In this document: positions 22,672 through 35,200 of the stretch, in pieces
Position numbering within the stretch: the stretch's first letter is position 1
Layout of the letters: the number at the start of each line of letters is the position of its first letter
From: Cryptomeria japonica
Lineage: Eukaryota; Streptophyta; Pinopsida; Cupressales; Cupressaceae
Reading direction: 5' to 3'
Assembly (NCBI RefSeq): GCF_030272615.1
Contig: NC_081415.1
Span: 600,427,644-600,491,643 of the forward strand
DNA length: 64,000 nucleotides
The notes under the pieces: generated by a model
What the model was told of the DNA's origin: nothing
Database searches by the model: none
Seen by the model: only the letters and a program-made list of their open reading frames with translations
Translations under genes and position numbers: made by a program

Positions 22672-22683
22672 AAAGGGGGAGAT
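22672..22683 (+). other. Polypurine tract of the old split LTR element
   Basis: AAAGGGGGAGAT lies directly before TGTTGCAAGG, the start of the 3' LTR, only 152 bp after the PBS. Confidence 0.85.
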
Positions 22684-23178
22684 TGTTGCAAGGTTGATAA
22701 GAATGAGTTGATTAAGTGTTGTCATTGATGTCAACATGCTTTAGTTGTCATTAGTGACTTCTCGGTATAAGTGATGTTGAGTTCTCTTTGCAGTTGTGTT
22801 GAATGTTTTGATCCTCATATCTTCTACATTGTATATTTATTCTTGTGGTTTGGACATGTTGTTAAGCCATGTTTCAAGATGTTATATTTTGGATTTGTTG
22901 CTTTGGATTACTGTGATGAGGAAGTTGTGTTTACTAGTATGATTGATAGTTCTTGACAATATTTTTGTGTGAAATGCATGCTTTGCATTTCTTCCTGTTA
23001 TGATTTTTGTCATTGCATTTTTGGATTTATGTTATTAATGTCCTTAGATTCATTCTATTTAGCTACCACGTGTTGATGGGCTTTAGAAGCATGCTTTTAA
23101 AGATTGAAGGTGTTTACTCTAGGTTTGGCCGACCTTAGATGTTTACATAATACCTTGTTGCTCCAATGATTATAGACT
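22684..23178 (+). repeat. 3' LTR of the old split element, first piece
   Basis: It starts TGTTGCAAGGTTGATAAG after the PPT. It is cut by the minus-strand gypsy at 23179, and its text resumes at 31681 after the target duplication (AGACT / GGACT). The small ORF at 22771 is not supported. Confidence 0.8.
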
Positions 23179-24389
23179 TGTAATGTCACCAAAATGTAAT
23201 GGTGGGTGAAAAATGTGTGAATGGGAGATCAAGAGGAAAGCTACCCTTTCCCTCCAAGGAGATATAAGAGTTTCAGTACGGATTTCCCTTCAAACACTTT
23301 TCATGCATTACATTGGAAGAGGGGAGGAAAATTCACTAGATTCAAGCTCTAAAGAAGAAGGTAGAATTCTGAATGAAATGGGAATGATAAGTTAATCCCC
23401 TCTTCTTTATGGAATGGAAGGGAATTTATTGAATTATGCATAGAAACTAAGTGCAAAAGTGACAAAGAATTGATTATAACTTGAGATTGGAGTATGGGAT
23501 GAAGTTGTGTACCTGGATCTAGCATTAATATGTCAAGATGAAGTTGCCCTGCGAATTTGAGGAAAAGTTGCCTGGACCGTGGTGGGAATGTACACGGTCC
23601 TCCGAAAAATCTGTGAAACAAAAAGGGTTTTTCTGCCTTTGCAAATGAAGTCCAAATCCAAAAGTACAGCTACACACCTGCAACCTACACACATAAAAGA
23701 GAGGAAAATGGGTTGGGATTCGAGGTTTGCCTACAGGTCAAACCCCAGTTTTGAAATTAACCAAGTAATGAAAGAAAGTACTTGCAAGCAAATGTAAATG
23801 AAAGACTGAATTATAAATCACCTCAAGGGAGGTTGTGATAGAAATGTTGATAGAAATTCTTGTGTGGAATTGATTGTTGGAATCAATCTACTCTTCAATG
23901 GTTGAATCCTTTACTTGAATGAAACACCTAGCCTTAAAGGGCAACTTGAGAATGCTCAATACTGGAAAGGAATGCTTGAATGCTCTTGAATGCTTGATCT
24001 CATGTAAATTTCCCACTCATCCCACTTTTCCCACTTATGCAAATGAGAGGACAAATGCAACATATATACTTGTCAATTAGGGTTAATGAAACTGATTTTC
24101 GTCACAAGCCGACATCGGGGAAGTTTTCCCGCTCACTGCACAACCTACAATGCAAGCTCGGGAAAGGGTCCTGCCCCAAAATAGGGTATAGATAGGGGCA
24201 CCATGCTCCTGTCCTTCCCCTTTCTCCAGGGCAGAGTGCAGACAGGGTGATGCAGAGGCCAATGGAGAAGCAGATTCTGAGGGTTTGAGTAGTCTCCAGT
24301 CTCCGATCAGGCTAGGGGATTTGATTTCACATGCGTAAGGACCCTAATACGGTCAAAAAAATTTAGGGTCTCAGTTTTATGACACTAGA
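23179..24389 (-). repeat. 3' LTR of the minus-strand gypsy (family G1)
   Basis: On the plus strand it starts TGTAATGTCACCAAAATG and ends ATGACACTAGA (CA changed to GA). It matches 30407-31675 throughout at an estimated 90% or more, but is about 58 bp shorter because part of the CACGCCCC-type block near 31430-31500 is missing. Confidence 0.9.
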
Positions 24390-24402
24390 TTTAGCCCCCA
24401 CT
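24390..24402 (-). other. Polypurine tract of the minus-strand gypsy
   Basis: On the minus strand AAGTGGGGGCTAAA precedes the 3' LTR directly, the correct place for plus-strand priming. Confidence 0.65.
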
Positions 24403-25321
24403 TTAGCGAGAGTATGAGCGTATGCAATACTGTTGGTAAAGTACAAGGAAACAAAATTGAAAGATGTTTACCATGTCAAGGAGGCAAGATGTGCCAAGCC
24501 CCGAATGGACTAAGGATCTTACAACTTTGATTGACAAAGTAAAAGGGAAGATCAAGAAGGGGAGAACCATGACTGCAAGTAGCAAAGTTCCCATCACTAT
24601 GAGTCATGAAAGCAAAGATACCAAAGATTACAAAGCAACAAATTTCACTAAGTAATTCTTAAGTATCAAGAAGGAAAATATGAGTAAAGTGTATGCCCTT
24701 ATGTAAAAGCAATCACGTGTGCCTTATCAGGAGCGATTGCTTTAAGGTAGGATACACCCAAGAGAGAGAAGAGAGGAAGCATGTTATTGCAAGGATTTAG
24801 CCCCCAATAGAGGAATAAACTCAAGGATAATGAACACAAAACATGAGGTATGAGGTAGTTTTTCTTTTCTCAGGGTCAATATGTTGTATGATAACTCATG
24901 TATATCATGTATGTATATGTGCATATAATAATCGTCATTCCCCAAAGAAGGACACTACCTTAGAAGAAAGGGAAGAGAGGATGTATTTTGAGTCAACATG
25001 AAAGAGACCAAGAAAACATCTCAATGCTTTGCATCATCCCCAAGTAGACATTTAGGGGACAATAGAAGAACAAGGATACACATAGAAGAATAGCCACAAA
25101 AGAGCAAGAGAGGAGAGAGAGAGAGAATGTCTACAGTGCTAATATTGCTAATGTAGCACGACATCCGTCTCCCGGTCTTATTGATCACTATTTTGGAAAA
25201 GCAAGCAACATGCCGGAGGAGAGACATCGAGCATAGAAGATGGAGCTATCACAAGATCCAAACAAGGACTATGCTCATGTTGTAAGTCACTTTGTTCGAT
25301 TCTAGGAGCTAGGATTAGGGT
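24403..25321 (-). other. 3' non-coding part of the minus-strand gypsy
   Basis: About 920 bases between the gag-PR stop and the PPT. I searched for RT (YVDD-like), RNase H and integrase motifs on both strands and saw none. Short ORFs here (24403-24655, 25021-25227) look like chance. Confidence 0.6.
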
Positions 25322-28300
25322 TTATGAAAATTCAGTTGATAAATGCTTGTCCACATCAACATATTCATACTCACTCTCATAAGCATTAGGAGTTGTATTG
25401 CCAGAATAAACTTTTCACCCATTTCTTCATCAAAGTTTAGAGAAAGAGGAGCAAGAACATGAATAGGAGTAAAACCATCACATGTTTTGTGCAACTTATG
25501 ATTTGGAGATGTAGGTTGTGTTGGAAATTGACACTCAATTGGTTAGTTTCACCATGTTGTCATTGATGGCAACATGGTATCTTGTTCTGGCTTCATGTTT
25601 TGGTTCAGTTGTGTACCGACAGATACTACATCAGCACCAACACTAGCAGGATGGAAGGATTTCTTTGGTTACTGGCAATGCAGGCCAACATGGTTTAGAA
25701 TCAGGTTATCGATATTCTAGTAAAGGGTTTAGGGTTTGAGACCGGAACAGACAGAGCTTAATCAGAACTGTATTCTGGCACAGAAGATGTTATCTTAGTA
25801 GTTCACTCATTTCTCTAGATTGTATTTTGGATTTATATGTAGTCAATGAGGCTCCTTTTGTGATTGAGCAGTGTGCTCTAGGCTGTAAGCCTTCCTGCAA
25901 GTGCAGGCCCCTCTATTTTATAATCTCTTCATATGGTTAGTGGATTGATATTGTGGGTCACAAATCCCATCGTGGTTTTTCCTCTTTGAGGTTTTCCACG
26001 TATAATTATGTGTGTTATGGTATTCATTTATGTGATTGGCTTATTGATTGCTTTACTTTTTTCAATTCTATATGTACGAGTTTACTGATTGGTGTATGCA
26101 TGTTTTAATAAGGTTTAAATTTGATCTTACCCGTAGAACACCGATTCACCCCCCCCCCCCTCTCAGTGTTCTTGGATTCCAACAGGCTGAACATATTGCT
26201 TAGGAGAAAAGGGAATCATTTCAACTATCAGAGTCTGAGGAGATTGAGTATTTTGAGGGATAGCTTCATGAGCTCGAACACGGTGTCTTCGTCGGCGATC
26301 TCTCGCACAACGATTTTGTCGAGTCTTGGTGGAAGGCTGAGAAGGAGGAACACTTGAAAAAGTAGGAATGTTTCTCTCCTTGATAGTTGAAGGTTTAGGT
26401 TGAGGTATTTTAGGTTGAACAATAGGAGAAGCAGGCATCTTCTCTTGATAAGAGGAAGAAGGTGGAACTTCACCATACAAAGGAGGAATATTAGGTGTAG
26501 GAAGGAGACCATGTCCATCATGAGGAGGAGGCACGGGTCTAACCTTAGAAAGAATATTGTTCTTCTTCTTAGGAGAAGGTATAGTCACATCCATAGGAAT
26601 AGGTTGACGATCTTCCTTAGGAGGGAGATTAGTTCTATCCATGAGGGGAAGAACTTTATCTTCAAGTATGATAGGAATGTCAAGTGTTGGGGATCTAGGT
26701 TGACTTAAGGATAAGATCATATCCTTCTTCCATTTTTGATAAGATTGAAAAAGAGCATCGCTCCTTGATGGAAGAGATTGAAATTGCTCAGGCCAAAAGA
26801 AATCAATAGGAACACTAGGGCTTCTTTCAGATGAATGAAATAAGCTATGGTTCACGATTATGATTTCTCCATTGTGAGGAAATTTCAGACACTTGTGGAT
26901 TGGAGAAGCAATAGCCTTCATGGAAGATAGCCAAGGATAGACCAACTTCATACGGAATGGCTCGGAAGAGGGTATGATAACAAAGTCAACATCCATGGAT
27001 TTAGTATGAACTTCAACAAAAAGGGTGATAGCACCAATGGTAGGACAAGAGAATCCATCAAATAACTTCACAGCCACATTAGAAGAATCATATATTGGTT
27101 TATACAATCGTAAAGTGAAAAGATACTCCTCAGTGATGACATTAACCATGCAAGAGGGATCAATAAGGGCACCACGGAAAGGTATATCCTTAACCTTCAC
27201 AACTATGTATAAAGGGCCATCGGGTGCTCTAATGGTCTCACTAGGGTCAAGTGTAATACAAGGATCCTTAGGCGTATCTTGTTTTTCTACCATATTTACC
27301 AAGTTCAGAGCCATAGAGGTGAATTCCTCAAAAGAGAAAGAATTAGGCACAATCTCAATAACGTTAGAGATATGAGAAGGCAAGGGATCAGTGAAAATCT
27401 TAAGGTTTTGATTAGGAGGAGCTATTGATTTATTCCCTTTATCATTCACACCTGCCACAGATAAAGTATTATTATCAATCAAATCTTGAATCTTATTTTT
27501 CAATGCGAAACATTTCTCAGTATCATGACCAGGCTAACGATGAAATTGATAAAATAAATTGATATCAAAATAAGGGGATGCAAGTTTAGAAGGATTATCT
27601 AGTTTTATAGGAGGAATTTTGATAACATTTGTTTGCAACAACTGAGACATAATACTATGCAAAGATTCATTCAAAGGAGTAAATTGTCCTTCTCTTCGGA
27701 AAAATTTAGAAATAGAAGGCACACCTGTTGCAGCATCCACATTATTGTTGTTGATTGTATCATTGAAATTGATGAAGATTTTTGTTGGTTTGAATTTTGC
27801 AAACGGTTGTTGAACACTCTTCCCCCTTATCACTCGAAGCCATAGGAGTGGATTGCTCCATTTGACTCATAGCTAGTTGATAATTGTGGAGTGTTGCACA
27901 CAACTGCGGAAAGGAAGTAAACTCAGACAAAAGAAGCTTTTCCCTGATATCTATTTATAAATTAGAAATGAAAATTCTTTGAATATCATTATCCGGTACA
28001 GGAAAAGAAATTTGAGCACACAAATGCTTATATATGCAAATAAAATCTGTCACTTTTTCTTTAACACCTTGTTTACAATGCATTAAATCAGTCAAAGTGA
28101 TTTTAGAACCAATGTTGTTTTGAAATTGTTGGATGAAAGGATTTTCCTGTTATTGAAAGGAAGTGATAGAATAAGAAGGCAAAGAGCAATACCATAGTAA
28201 AGCCTTATCTCTTAGTGTTCTTGTAAACAATTTTGCAAGCAATCTTTGACTATAAGAAAAATCGGTACACAAGGTTTGAAATGTTTTGACATGTGTAAGA

Positions 28301-29309
28301 GGATCACCTTTTCCATTATAGAGTTCTAATTGAGGGACCTCAACATGTTTAGGTGGCACAATTTTAACAATATCAAGAGAAAGTGGGCTCACGACATCAA
28401 AGGAGGGCACGCTAATCTTGGATTGACTCATAGAAGCAATGTCTTGTTGTAAGGAAGACATGGTTTGAGAAAGATTGTTAGTTGTCATTGCGGTAGAAGA
28501 ATCGATGTTAGACATAGTTGATTGAGAAGGTGGTGTCATGTTATTGAAAGAAGGCATGGACTGAGAATGAGGTGGTGGGACATTATGATAAGTAGGCATA
28601 GGTGATGATTGGGTAGGAAAAGGGACACTTAAAGGAGGAACAAAGTTGTTGAAGGAATTGCCCCCTTGTGTCACATTGATTGGTTGAGGAATAATAGGAA
28701 TACTTATGGAAGACATAGGTAAAGATGGAGGATTAAATGAAGAAGAGGGATTGCCCCCATGACCAATGGTTGTAGGGATGACATTTTGAGTTGATGTAGC
28801 CATGATGTTGGAGGTAAAAGTAGGAACACTAGCCATTGAAGTGGTCAAAGGAATAGAAGAATTGATTTGATTTGAAGGTTGTGAATAACCTAAGTTCTCA
28901 GCACAACTTTTGATAGGCATGACATTAGAATCAACAATATGTGCAAAACCACACAATATATCAATTCCATTCTTATCACTTTGAATCATGTGTTTAAGGC
29001 CTTCAATTAATGGAAGAGCTTCACTATTAGGGTATTCTGGGACATCCATTGTTGAAAGTTATCAAATTGATTGTCCAATGTGGAAAGTTGATCTATAGAG
29101 ACTCTAGTTAAAGCTTCTTCTTCATCATGGGATTCATCAATGGGGTGAATAGGCACATGATTAGGATGGGACGAATTAGCATGATCCTCATAAAAGAAGT
29201 CACCCAAATTAGGCTCCATCTCCTCGGTAATTAAACCTTGGGAGGACTTAATTCTAATGCTTCGTCTAACGGGGATAGTATAGGTAGGACTAATAGTGGT
29301 TAAACTCAT
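25322..29309 (-). pseudogene. Gypsy gag plus retropepsin-like polyprotein, interrupted by a solo LTR
   Basis: It starts MSLTTISPTYTIPVRRSIRI at 29309. A frameshift near 29045 joins it to a long segment (29049-28150) with a Pro/Ser/Met-rich region, then a retrotrans_gag domain (GKGDPLTHVKTFQTLCTDFS to about 27950). After a further frame change there is a CHHC-type knuckle (FHR.PGHDTEKC, about 27510-27545, with a TAG at the dot). A retropepsin-like domain follows, with IVVKVKDIPFRGALIDPSC (about 27140-27200); the usual D-S/T-G is DPS here. The C-terminal third is proline-rich. A solo LTR (25519-26184) splits the ORF. Past it the frame resumes without loss (TSPNHKLHKTCDGF) and, after a 1-bp shift, ends at TAA 25322-25324. 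No RT follows. Confidence 0.85.
25519..26184 (+). repeat. Solo LTR, copia type, 666 bp
   Basis: Ends are TGTTGGAAATTG and GGATTCCAACA. It carries the GATTCACCCCCCC block just before its end, as in other copia LTRs here. Flanks GGTTG (25514-25518) and GGCTG (26185-26189) are a target duplication with one change. Removing it restores the reading frame of the minus-strand gypsy gag-PR ORF. Confidence 0.9.
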
Positions 29310-30389
29310 GCACTAGAGGGAAAATTTGAATTTTGAATTTTGAAACAAAGCTTACAAAATTGATTAATGCAAAATGTAAGAAAATACTGATTAAACAATT
29401 TGAACTTTGTTGGAAGAAGAGGATGACACAATTTCTGAAAATGAAAGAAAATTGGAATTTTAAAATTAGGGCCAAGGGAATACCACTTAATTTTAAAATC
29501 AGGGCAAACTATAATTAACCTCTTAATTTTAAAAAAATTCTTGAAATTTGAAATGTTGAATTTTGGAGGTATTTTCAATTCTAGAGGGATACAAAATCAA
29601 CTAATCTTCTCGATTTAGGCTATTAAATACAATCATAATAGTCTCCTAAAATTTCAGGAAAAAAGTCGAGGACCGTGGCAGGAATGCACATGGTCCGACC
29701 AACTTTTTTAAAAAAAATTCAGGGATGAATATTACGATGATTTCAAAGCTAACCCCAAAAAATTGGCGAATTTTACAATTTCTAGATGGGTGAAATTAAG
29801 GTTCAAATGTAAAAATAGGACCCTATTAGGGTTTTGAAGACAAAGAGGAATTAAATTGCAAATTTGAAAAAGGTCAAACATAATGGATAGGGACACCTTG
29901 GAAAATGTTTAGAAATCTGATTTTGAATGAAATTGATTGAAATTTGCACAAAATCCAATTAAATTTGAAAATTAGGGTTTTATGACCTAACCACTTAATT
30001 TAGAAATTTGAATTTTGGGAAAAAGGAGGAAAATTTAAAATTTGAATTGTAGGAATGAAAACAAGTTGAGAACAATCAGAAATCTAAAAATTAAATGAAA
30101 ATCCAATTTTTGCACTAGTTCAAGATGATTTTTGAAAATAAGGGTTTTAACAAGTAACCGCTTAATTTTGTAAATTTGAATTGCAAATTGAACAAGACAA
30201 TGAGGAAATTGATTTTGACAAACAAAACAATATTTAGATCTAAGATAACCACAAGCAATTTTTACAAATCACAAGTTCAATTTTAATTTTAAAAACTAGG
30301 GTTTTTAATGATTTAACCACTAAGTTTACAGAAAATTTAAACTTGCAAATGAAAAATATGCACTTTTGTTCAAAGGAAAGCATGCAAGA
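29310..30389 (-). other. 5' leader of the minus-strand gypsy
   Basis: About 1.1 kb of AT-rich sequence between the PBS and the gag ATG. A recurring theme on the plus strand is AATTTGAAATT with GGGTTTT, probably a diverged internal duplication (29440-30330). Short ORFs at 29290-29578 are not supported. Confidence 0.5.
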
Positions 30390-30406
30390 CGTGGGGTTTG
30401 CCAAAA
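30390..30406 (-). other. Primer-binding-like motif of the minus-strand gypsy
   Basis: On the minus strand TTTTGGCAAACCCCACGTC follows the LTR end. It resembles TTTGGTGAACCCAACGTG after the Tat LTR at 51846 and the motif at 1334-1356. I do not assign the tRNA. Confidence 0.6.
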
Positions 30407-31675
30407 TGTAATGTCACCAAAATGTAATGGTGGGTGAAAAATGTGTGAATGAGAGATAAAGAGGAAAGCTACCCTTTCCCTCCAAGAAGAGATGAGAGTT
30501 TCACTACCGATTTCCCTTCAAACACTTTTCATGCATTACATTGGAAGAGGAGAGGAAAATTCACTAGATTCAACCTCCAAAGAAGAAAATAGAATTCTGA
30601 ATGAAATGGGAATGATAAGTTAATCCCCTCTTCTATTTGGAAGGGAAAGGAATTGATTGAATTATGTATAGAAACTAAGTGTAGAAGTGACAAAGAACTG
30701 ATTATAACTTGAGATCAGAGTATGGGATGAAGTTGTGCACCTGGATCTAGTAGTAATATGTTGAGAAGAAGTCGCCCTGCAAATTTGACAAAAAGTTGCC
30801 TGGACCGTGGTGGGAATGTACACGGTCCACCGAAAAATCTGCGAAATGAAAAGGGTTTTTCCGCCTTTGCAAATGAAGTCCAAATCCAAAAGTACAGTTG
30901 CGCACCTGCAACCTACACACACAAAAAAGAGGAAAATGGGTTGGGATTGGGGGTTTGCCTTCAGGTCCAACCCCAATTTTGGAATTAACCAAGTAATGAA
31001 AGAAACTACTTGCAAGCAAATGTAAATGAAAGACTGAAATGTAAATCACCTCAGGGGAGGTTGTCATAGAAATGTTGATAGAAATTCTTGTGTGGAATTG
31101 AATGTTGGAATAAATCTCCTCTTCAATGGTTGAATCCTTGACTTGAATGCAACACCTAGCCTTGAAGGAGACTTGAGAATGCTCAATGCTGGAAAGGAAT
31201 GCTTGAATGCTCTTGAATTCTTGATCTCATGTAAACTTCCCACTCATCCCACTTTTCCCACTTATGCAAATGAGAGGACAAATGCGATATATATACTTGT
31301 CAATTAGGGTTAATGAAACTGATTTTCATCACAGATCGACATCGAGAAATTTTTCTCGCTCATTGCACAATCTACAAAGCGAGCTCAGGAAAGGGTCATG
31401 CCCCAAAATAGGGCAGGGACAGGAGTGCCTCACTCCTATCCTGGGAGGACAGGGGCACCACGCCCCTATCCTAGGGGGGTAGGGGAACCACGCCCGTTTC
31501 CCACCCCTTTCTCTAGGGCAAAGTACAGACAAGGTGGTACAAAGGCCAAGGGAGAAGTAGATTCTGAGGGTTGAGAAGTCTTTGGTCTCTGATCAAGCTA
31601 GGGGATTCAATTCCGCATGCGTGAGGACCCTAATACGGTTGAAAATTGCTAGGGTCATAATTTTATGACACTACA
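30407..31675 (-). repeat. 5' LTR of the minus-strand gypsy (family G1)
   Basis: On the plus strand it starts TGTAATGTCACCAAAATG and ends ATGACACTACA. A TATATATA at about 31287-31294 is the likely TATA box on the minus strand. A GGGGCACCACGCCCCTATCC-like block recurs at about 31415-31500. Short ORFs at 30662-31067 are shared with the other LTR copy and are not genes. Confidence 0.92.
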
Positions 31676-31680
31676 GGACT

Positions 31681-32272
31681 ATTGTATAACATGTTTGATA
31701 ATTATTTCGGTTTTGATTAGATGTGTTGTGGTCCTCTTTACATTCTTTTCCACCATAAGAATGTTTAGTGTCGACCTAATTTGAATTGTGTTTGGTTAGT
31801 TGCTTAGCAGACCTTGGGAGATTTTGCATATGTAAGGATGATATAAATAAAAGGTTAATTGGTTAAGGATGATAAGAGAGAATGTGTGAATTTATGTGAA
31901 AGAAAGTGAATTGCAAAGAAGTTTTGTGAAAGAGGATCTATATTCCTGATAATTTGACAGTTGATGTTGAGTTGGTGAAAAGTATTGAGTTGTGTGAGCT
32001 TTCATGTGTTAGATATTGAAAGCAGTGAGCCAAAGGTATCTATAGATCTTATGGTTGTAGAAATGCATCTGTGATGAATTCTTTCTCTTTTATTCTATTT
32101 CTTTCTAGCAGTGAGCCCTTCGATAGTGAGCCTTTCTTTCTTTCTCTCCGGTAGTGAGCCCTCTGGTAGTGAGCCTCTAACAATGAGCCTTTCTTTGTAA
32201 AAATCACCTTAATCAGTGTCACCCTAACAGGTGTTTATATCTTGAGAATAGATTCTTCATGGTTTTTCCCCT
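31681..32272 (+). repeat. 3' LTR of the old split element, second piece
   Basis: 31733-32272 matches 14298-14460, 15886-16209 and the start of 22280-22504 (AGTGAGCC repeats, ATCTATAGATCTTATGGTTG, CACCTTAA.CAGT). It stops at CCCCT (32268-32272), the target duplication of the next insertion. Confidence 0.88.
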
Positions 32273-32279
32273 TGTAACA

Positions 32280-35200
32280 CTTTGCCAAGGAACCCTAGAG
32301 GGTCTAACCTAACTAACTCAACTAAGAAGAGAAATACTATTTTTTAAAATATCTTAAAGTGTATCCTAATGCCATGCTCTATTAGAGAATTTTAAGAACT
32401 CAAATGTACAAGTAAAAAGAAAGAAAACCAAACCATCTTTTAAGGTTCCTTAACGTTGTTACTTAAAAATTCATGGAAGTATGTAAAGAAACTATATCTA
32501 ACTTAGTTACCAACTTAACCATTCATTGTGAAATGAGTATTAATGAGCAAGTTAGCATGTTTTGAAAGATTCATTTCCATTTAATTTCACCATGATAAGA
32601 AACTTAATTGTATTAATTTAATCTTTGTCTAGATTCATTTTAGGACCCAAATCCAAATGTTCCTATAAATCCTTTGAATAATAAATGACTAACACATATT
32701 CTATCCAGACTATAATATAACATCATATATCCTACAATCATTTTACGTAGATTACATCATAATTATATTATTGTTTACATCATCCACATTGAAGGTGTGT
32801 CTGAAAATTACAATTACATTTGATATGCATATAACATAGCAACAATATAAAGAATATATGAATCTACCTCTAATCTACATAGTAAAGTATATCCAAGAGA
32901 AACATCTTTGGTGCAGGAGTACCCAAGACAAGATTGGCCACCATGAGGTCATAATGAAGATATATGAGATATTAAGTCTATAAGGTTAAAATGACCATTT
33001 GATATTTTAAACATGGATAATAATGCCATTTGGAGTCATCAAACTCATGTAATGAGTCATTTTGTAATAAATTGTCAAAATTGCCATGTTGGGCAAATAA
33101 TGTCAAAATGAGTAATGTAATGGGGTCCAAGGGGTAGAATAAGTTTTTAATGAGAATTTTAAGTTTCATAAGGTCTTGTGTGACCATATTAATGTAATAA
33201 CATTTATTAGAAAGTGTCAAGATGCAAAAAGATTAAAAACTTGTCAATTGACAACTAAAAGTGTCAATTTGACAATAAATTAAAGTTGTAAACACCCAAA
33301 AGTGGTTGTATGGGTGGTTAAGAGTTGGTTTTCAGTTTCCATGAAGGGAAGAGGTTTAAATATGTTTTTTATGATCCAAAATGAAGAGGTAGATGGTTTT
33401 ATTTGCTTGGCATTGTAAGAATTTGGGTTTTGGCAATAAAAATACAAGGTTTTCCTTGCAATTTTGGTCTAAAATCTACACTTTATTGGCCTGAAACTCT
33501 TCTTCTTTGCTTCATTTTTTATTATAAATGGATTTTGAAATGTAGAGGAGTGTTTGTACTATCATTTTATATGATTATTGAAGGTTTTACATTCAAATCT
33601 GATATACTTCTATTGGTTGTTCTAAAATCTGTTGTAGGTGATTATTTTTGGGAAGTTTTGAGAGTCACAATGCAAATGTGACCCATTCCACTTTATGTGG
33701 TTTTTGTTTCTTGTGTAATGGGTCAGGAATATTGTATTATATGTATCTCTAACCTTACATGTGCAGGGAATAATGTGGAGATGAAGTGTTGATACCCTAG
33801 GGTAAGAGATTGAGTGAGGAAAAGCATGAAAATGGAGGCATGGGTATAGCAACAAAAGATATACCTTAAGGAGGTAGTTTTTTAATGTGAAATAGTGTTA
33901 GGGGATGGTAAATTAATGGTTAATACCAAGTTTCAAGATCTGGAAGTGAGTTTTGGGGTTTGAACAAGGAGGCCCTAGTTTTTTTGGCCTAAAAAGGGGG
34001 ATTTAGTATCTAACCTATCAAATGATTGTGAATTGTCTTGAAACATAGAAAATATATGATTTTGGAACATTTTTCAAGACTTTTTTTTGGTTTTGTGTTG
34101 TGTTCATACCATTTGTTGGTACTTGCTTTGGAAAAGAGGGCTAATTGGGCCTAGTTGGTGTGTAGCAGGGTGCTGGTCTTAGTATTTCGTCCAAAAGACC
34201 CATAGTTTATTTTCACATATGTTGTGTAACTTCAAAAAGGGTATCCAGATATGCAATTTATTTGTCAAGTGTTTTCAAATTATTTTGAGTAATTGTCAGA
34301 ATACCCACTGAACAGGGCTACTAGGGAATTGGCCTATTTAGGGACCCGGGTAAGGGTTTGAGAGAGAACCAGTTGATAGGGTAAGTTAATCCTATTGGTT
34401 AAAGTGTAATAAGGTATGTTGAGACCCTAGGAAATGTTGGAACAAGTTGGTGAGGTTGAGAGTTCTACTTGGGCATCTCGGTGAAGCCTAGTGAAGGAAG
34501 GTGAAACAAGAAGAGTTGAGTTTTCAAGAAGAAAGAATGATGAGTTGCAATGTGATTTTGGGAGGTTCCATGATGCTCTGCATCAATCTTGAGTGAGAAT
34601 CCAATCCAATCCATGCAACGAATAGGTTCAAAATACCCGATGGAAGTAGGCAACTACCAACCGAGCTTGTGGAATCTTGTAGGACCACCCCTCGTGCTAG
34701 GAGATAAACATATGGCCCATATTCATAGGTTAAAGAAAAATAAGGTCACTACTTACATCCACTAGATAACAACAACAAGAAAGGAACACAAAGATGCATA
34801 ACATAACAAGGACAACTCCAGAGGACTTACAAACAACAACATGAGAGTAGGACACTAATGCTCATGAGGGAAGAGTGTCATCACATAGCCTTGGTATGGG
34901 TTGTCCTGGTAGTCTCCATAGACCCTGGCCCCCATCTTGGGTTATCCTAGTAGTCTCGCTTGACCCCAACCCCCATACAAGACTCATGTGGAACCAACAT
35001 ACCTTTTGTGAGGACAAGGCAATTGATCTGGCCATTCGAGGCCTTCCCAATCTCATCCTGAGCCTAAACAAGTACTCAAGGCCATGAGTGGGGCATTACC
35101 ATTATCTTGTTTAATTTTAAATACCACCCAAACCCCTATGTACATTAAATTAAGGTTATCACTTGTTAGAACAGCTCTCCCTATGGGTTTTCCTAACAAT

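Larger units (their letters stand above)
23179..31675 (-). mobile_element. Minus-strand gypsy element with gag and protease but no RT or integrase
   Basis: LTRs in direct orientation (23179-24389 and 30407-31675), flanks AGACT (23174-23178) and GGACT (31676-31680), and a PBS-like motif and PPT in the correct places mark a whole element. Its coding region runs right to left: gag, CHHC knuckle, retropepsin-like domain, proline-rich tail, stop. Between the tail stop (25322) and the 3' LTR there are only about 930 bases, with no pol motif. It fits the TR-GAG / non-autonomous gypsy type and would need enzymes supplied by a partner. Confidence 0.88.

Noticed and set aside
26121-26708. Plus-strand ORFs rich in Arg
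   Set aside because: They are shadows of the minus-strand gypsy gag-PR coding region and the solo LTR.
30662-31067. ORFs inside the G1 LTRs (also 23349-23797)
   Set aside because: They are partly shared by the LTR copies because the LTRs are homologous, but differ in length and frame; no protein signal.
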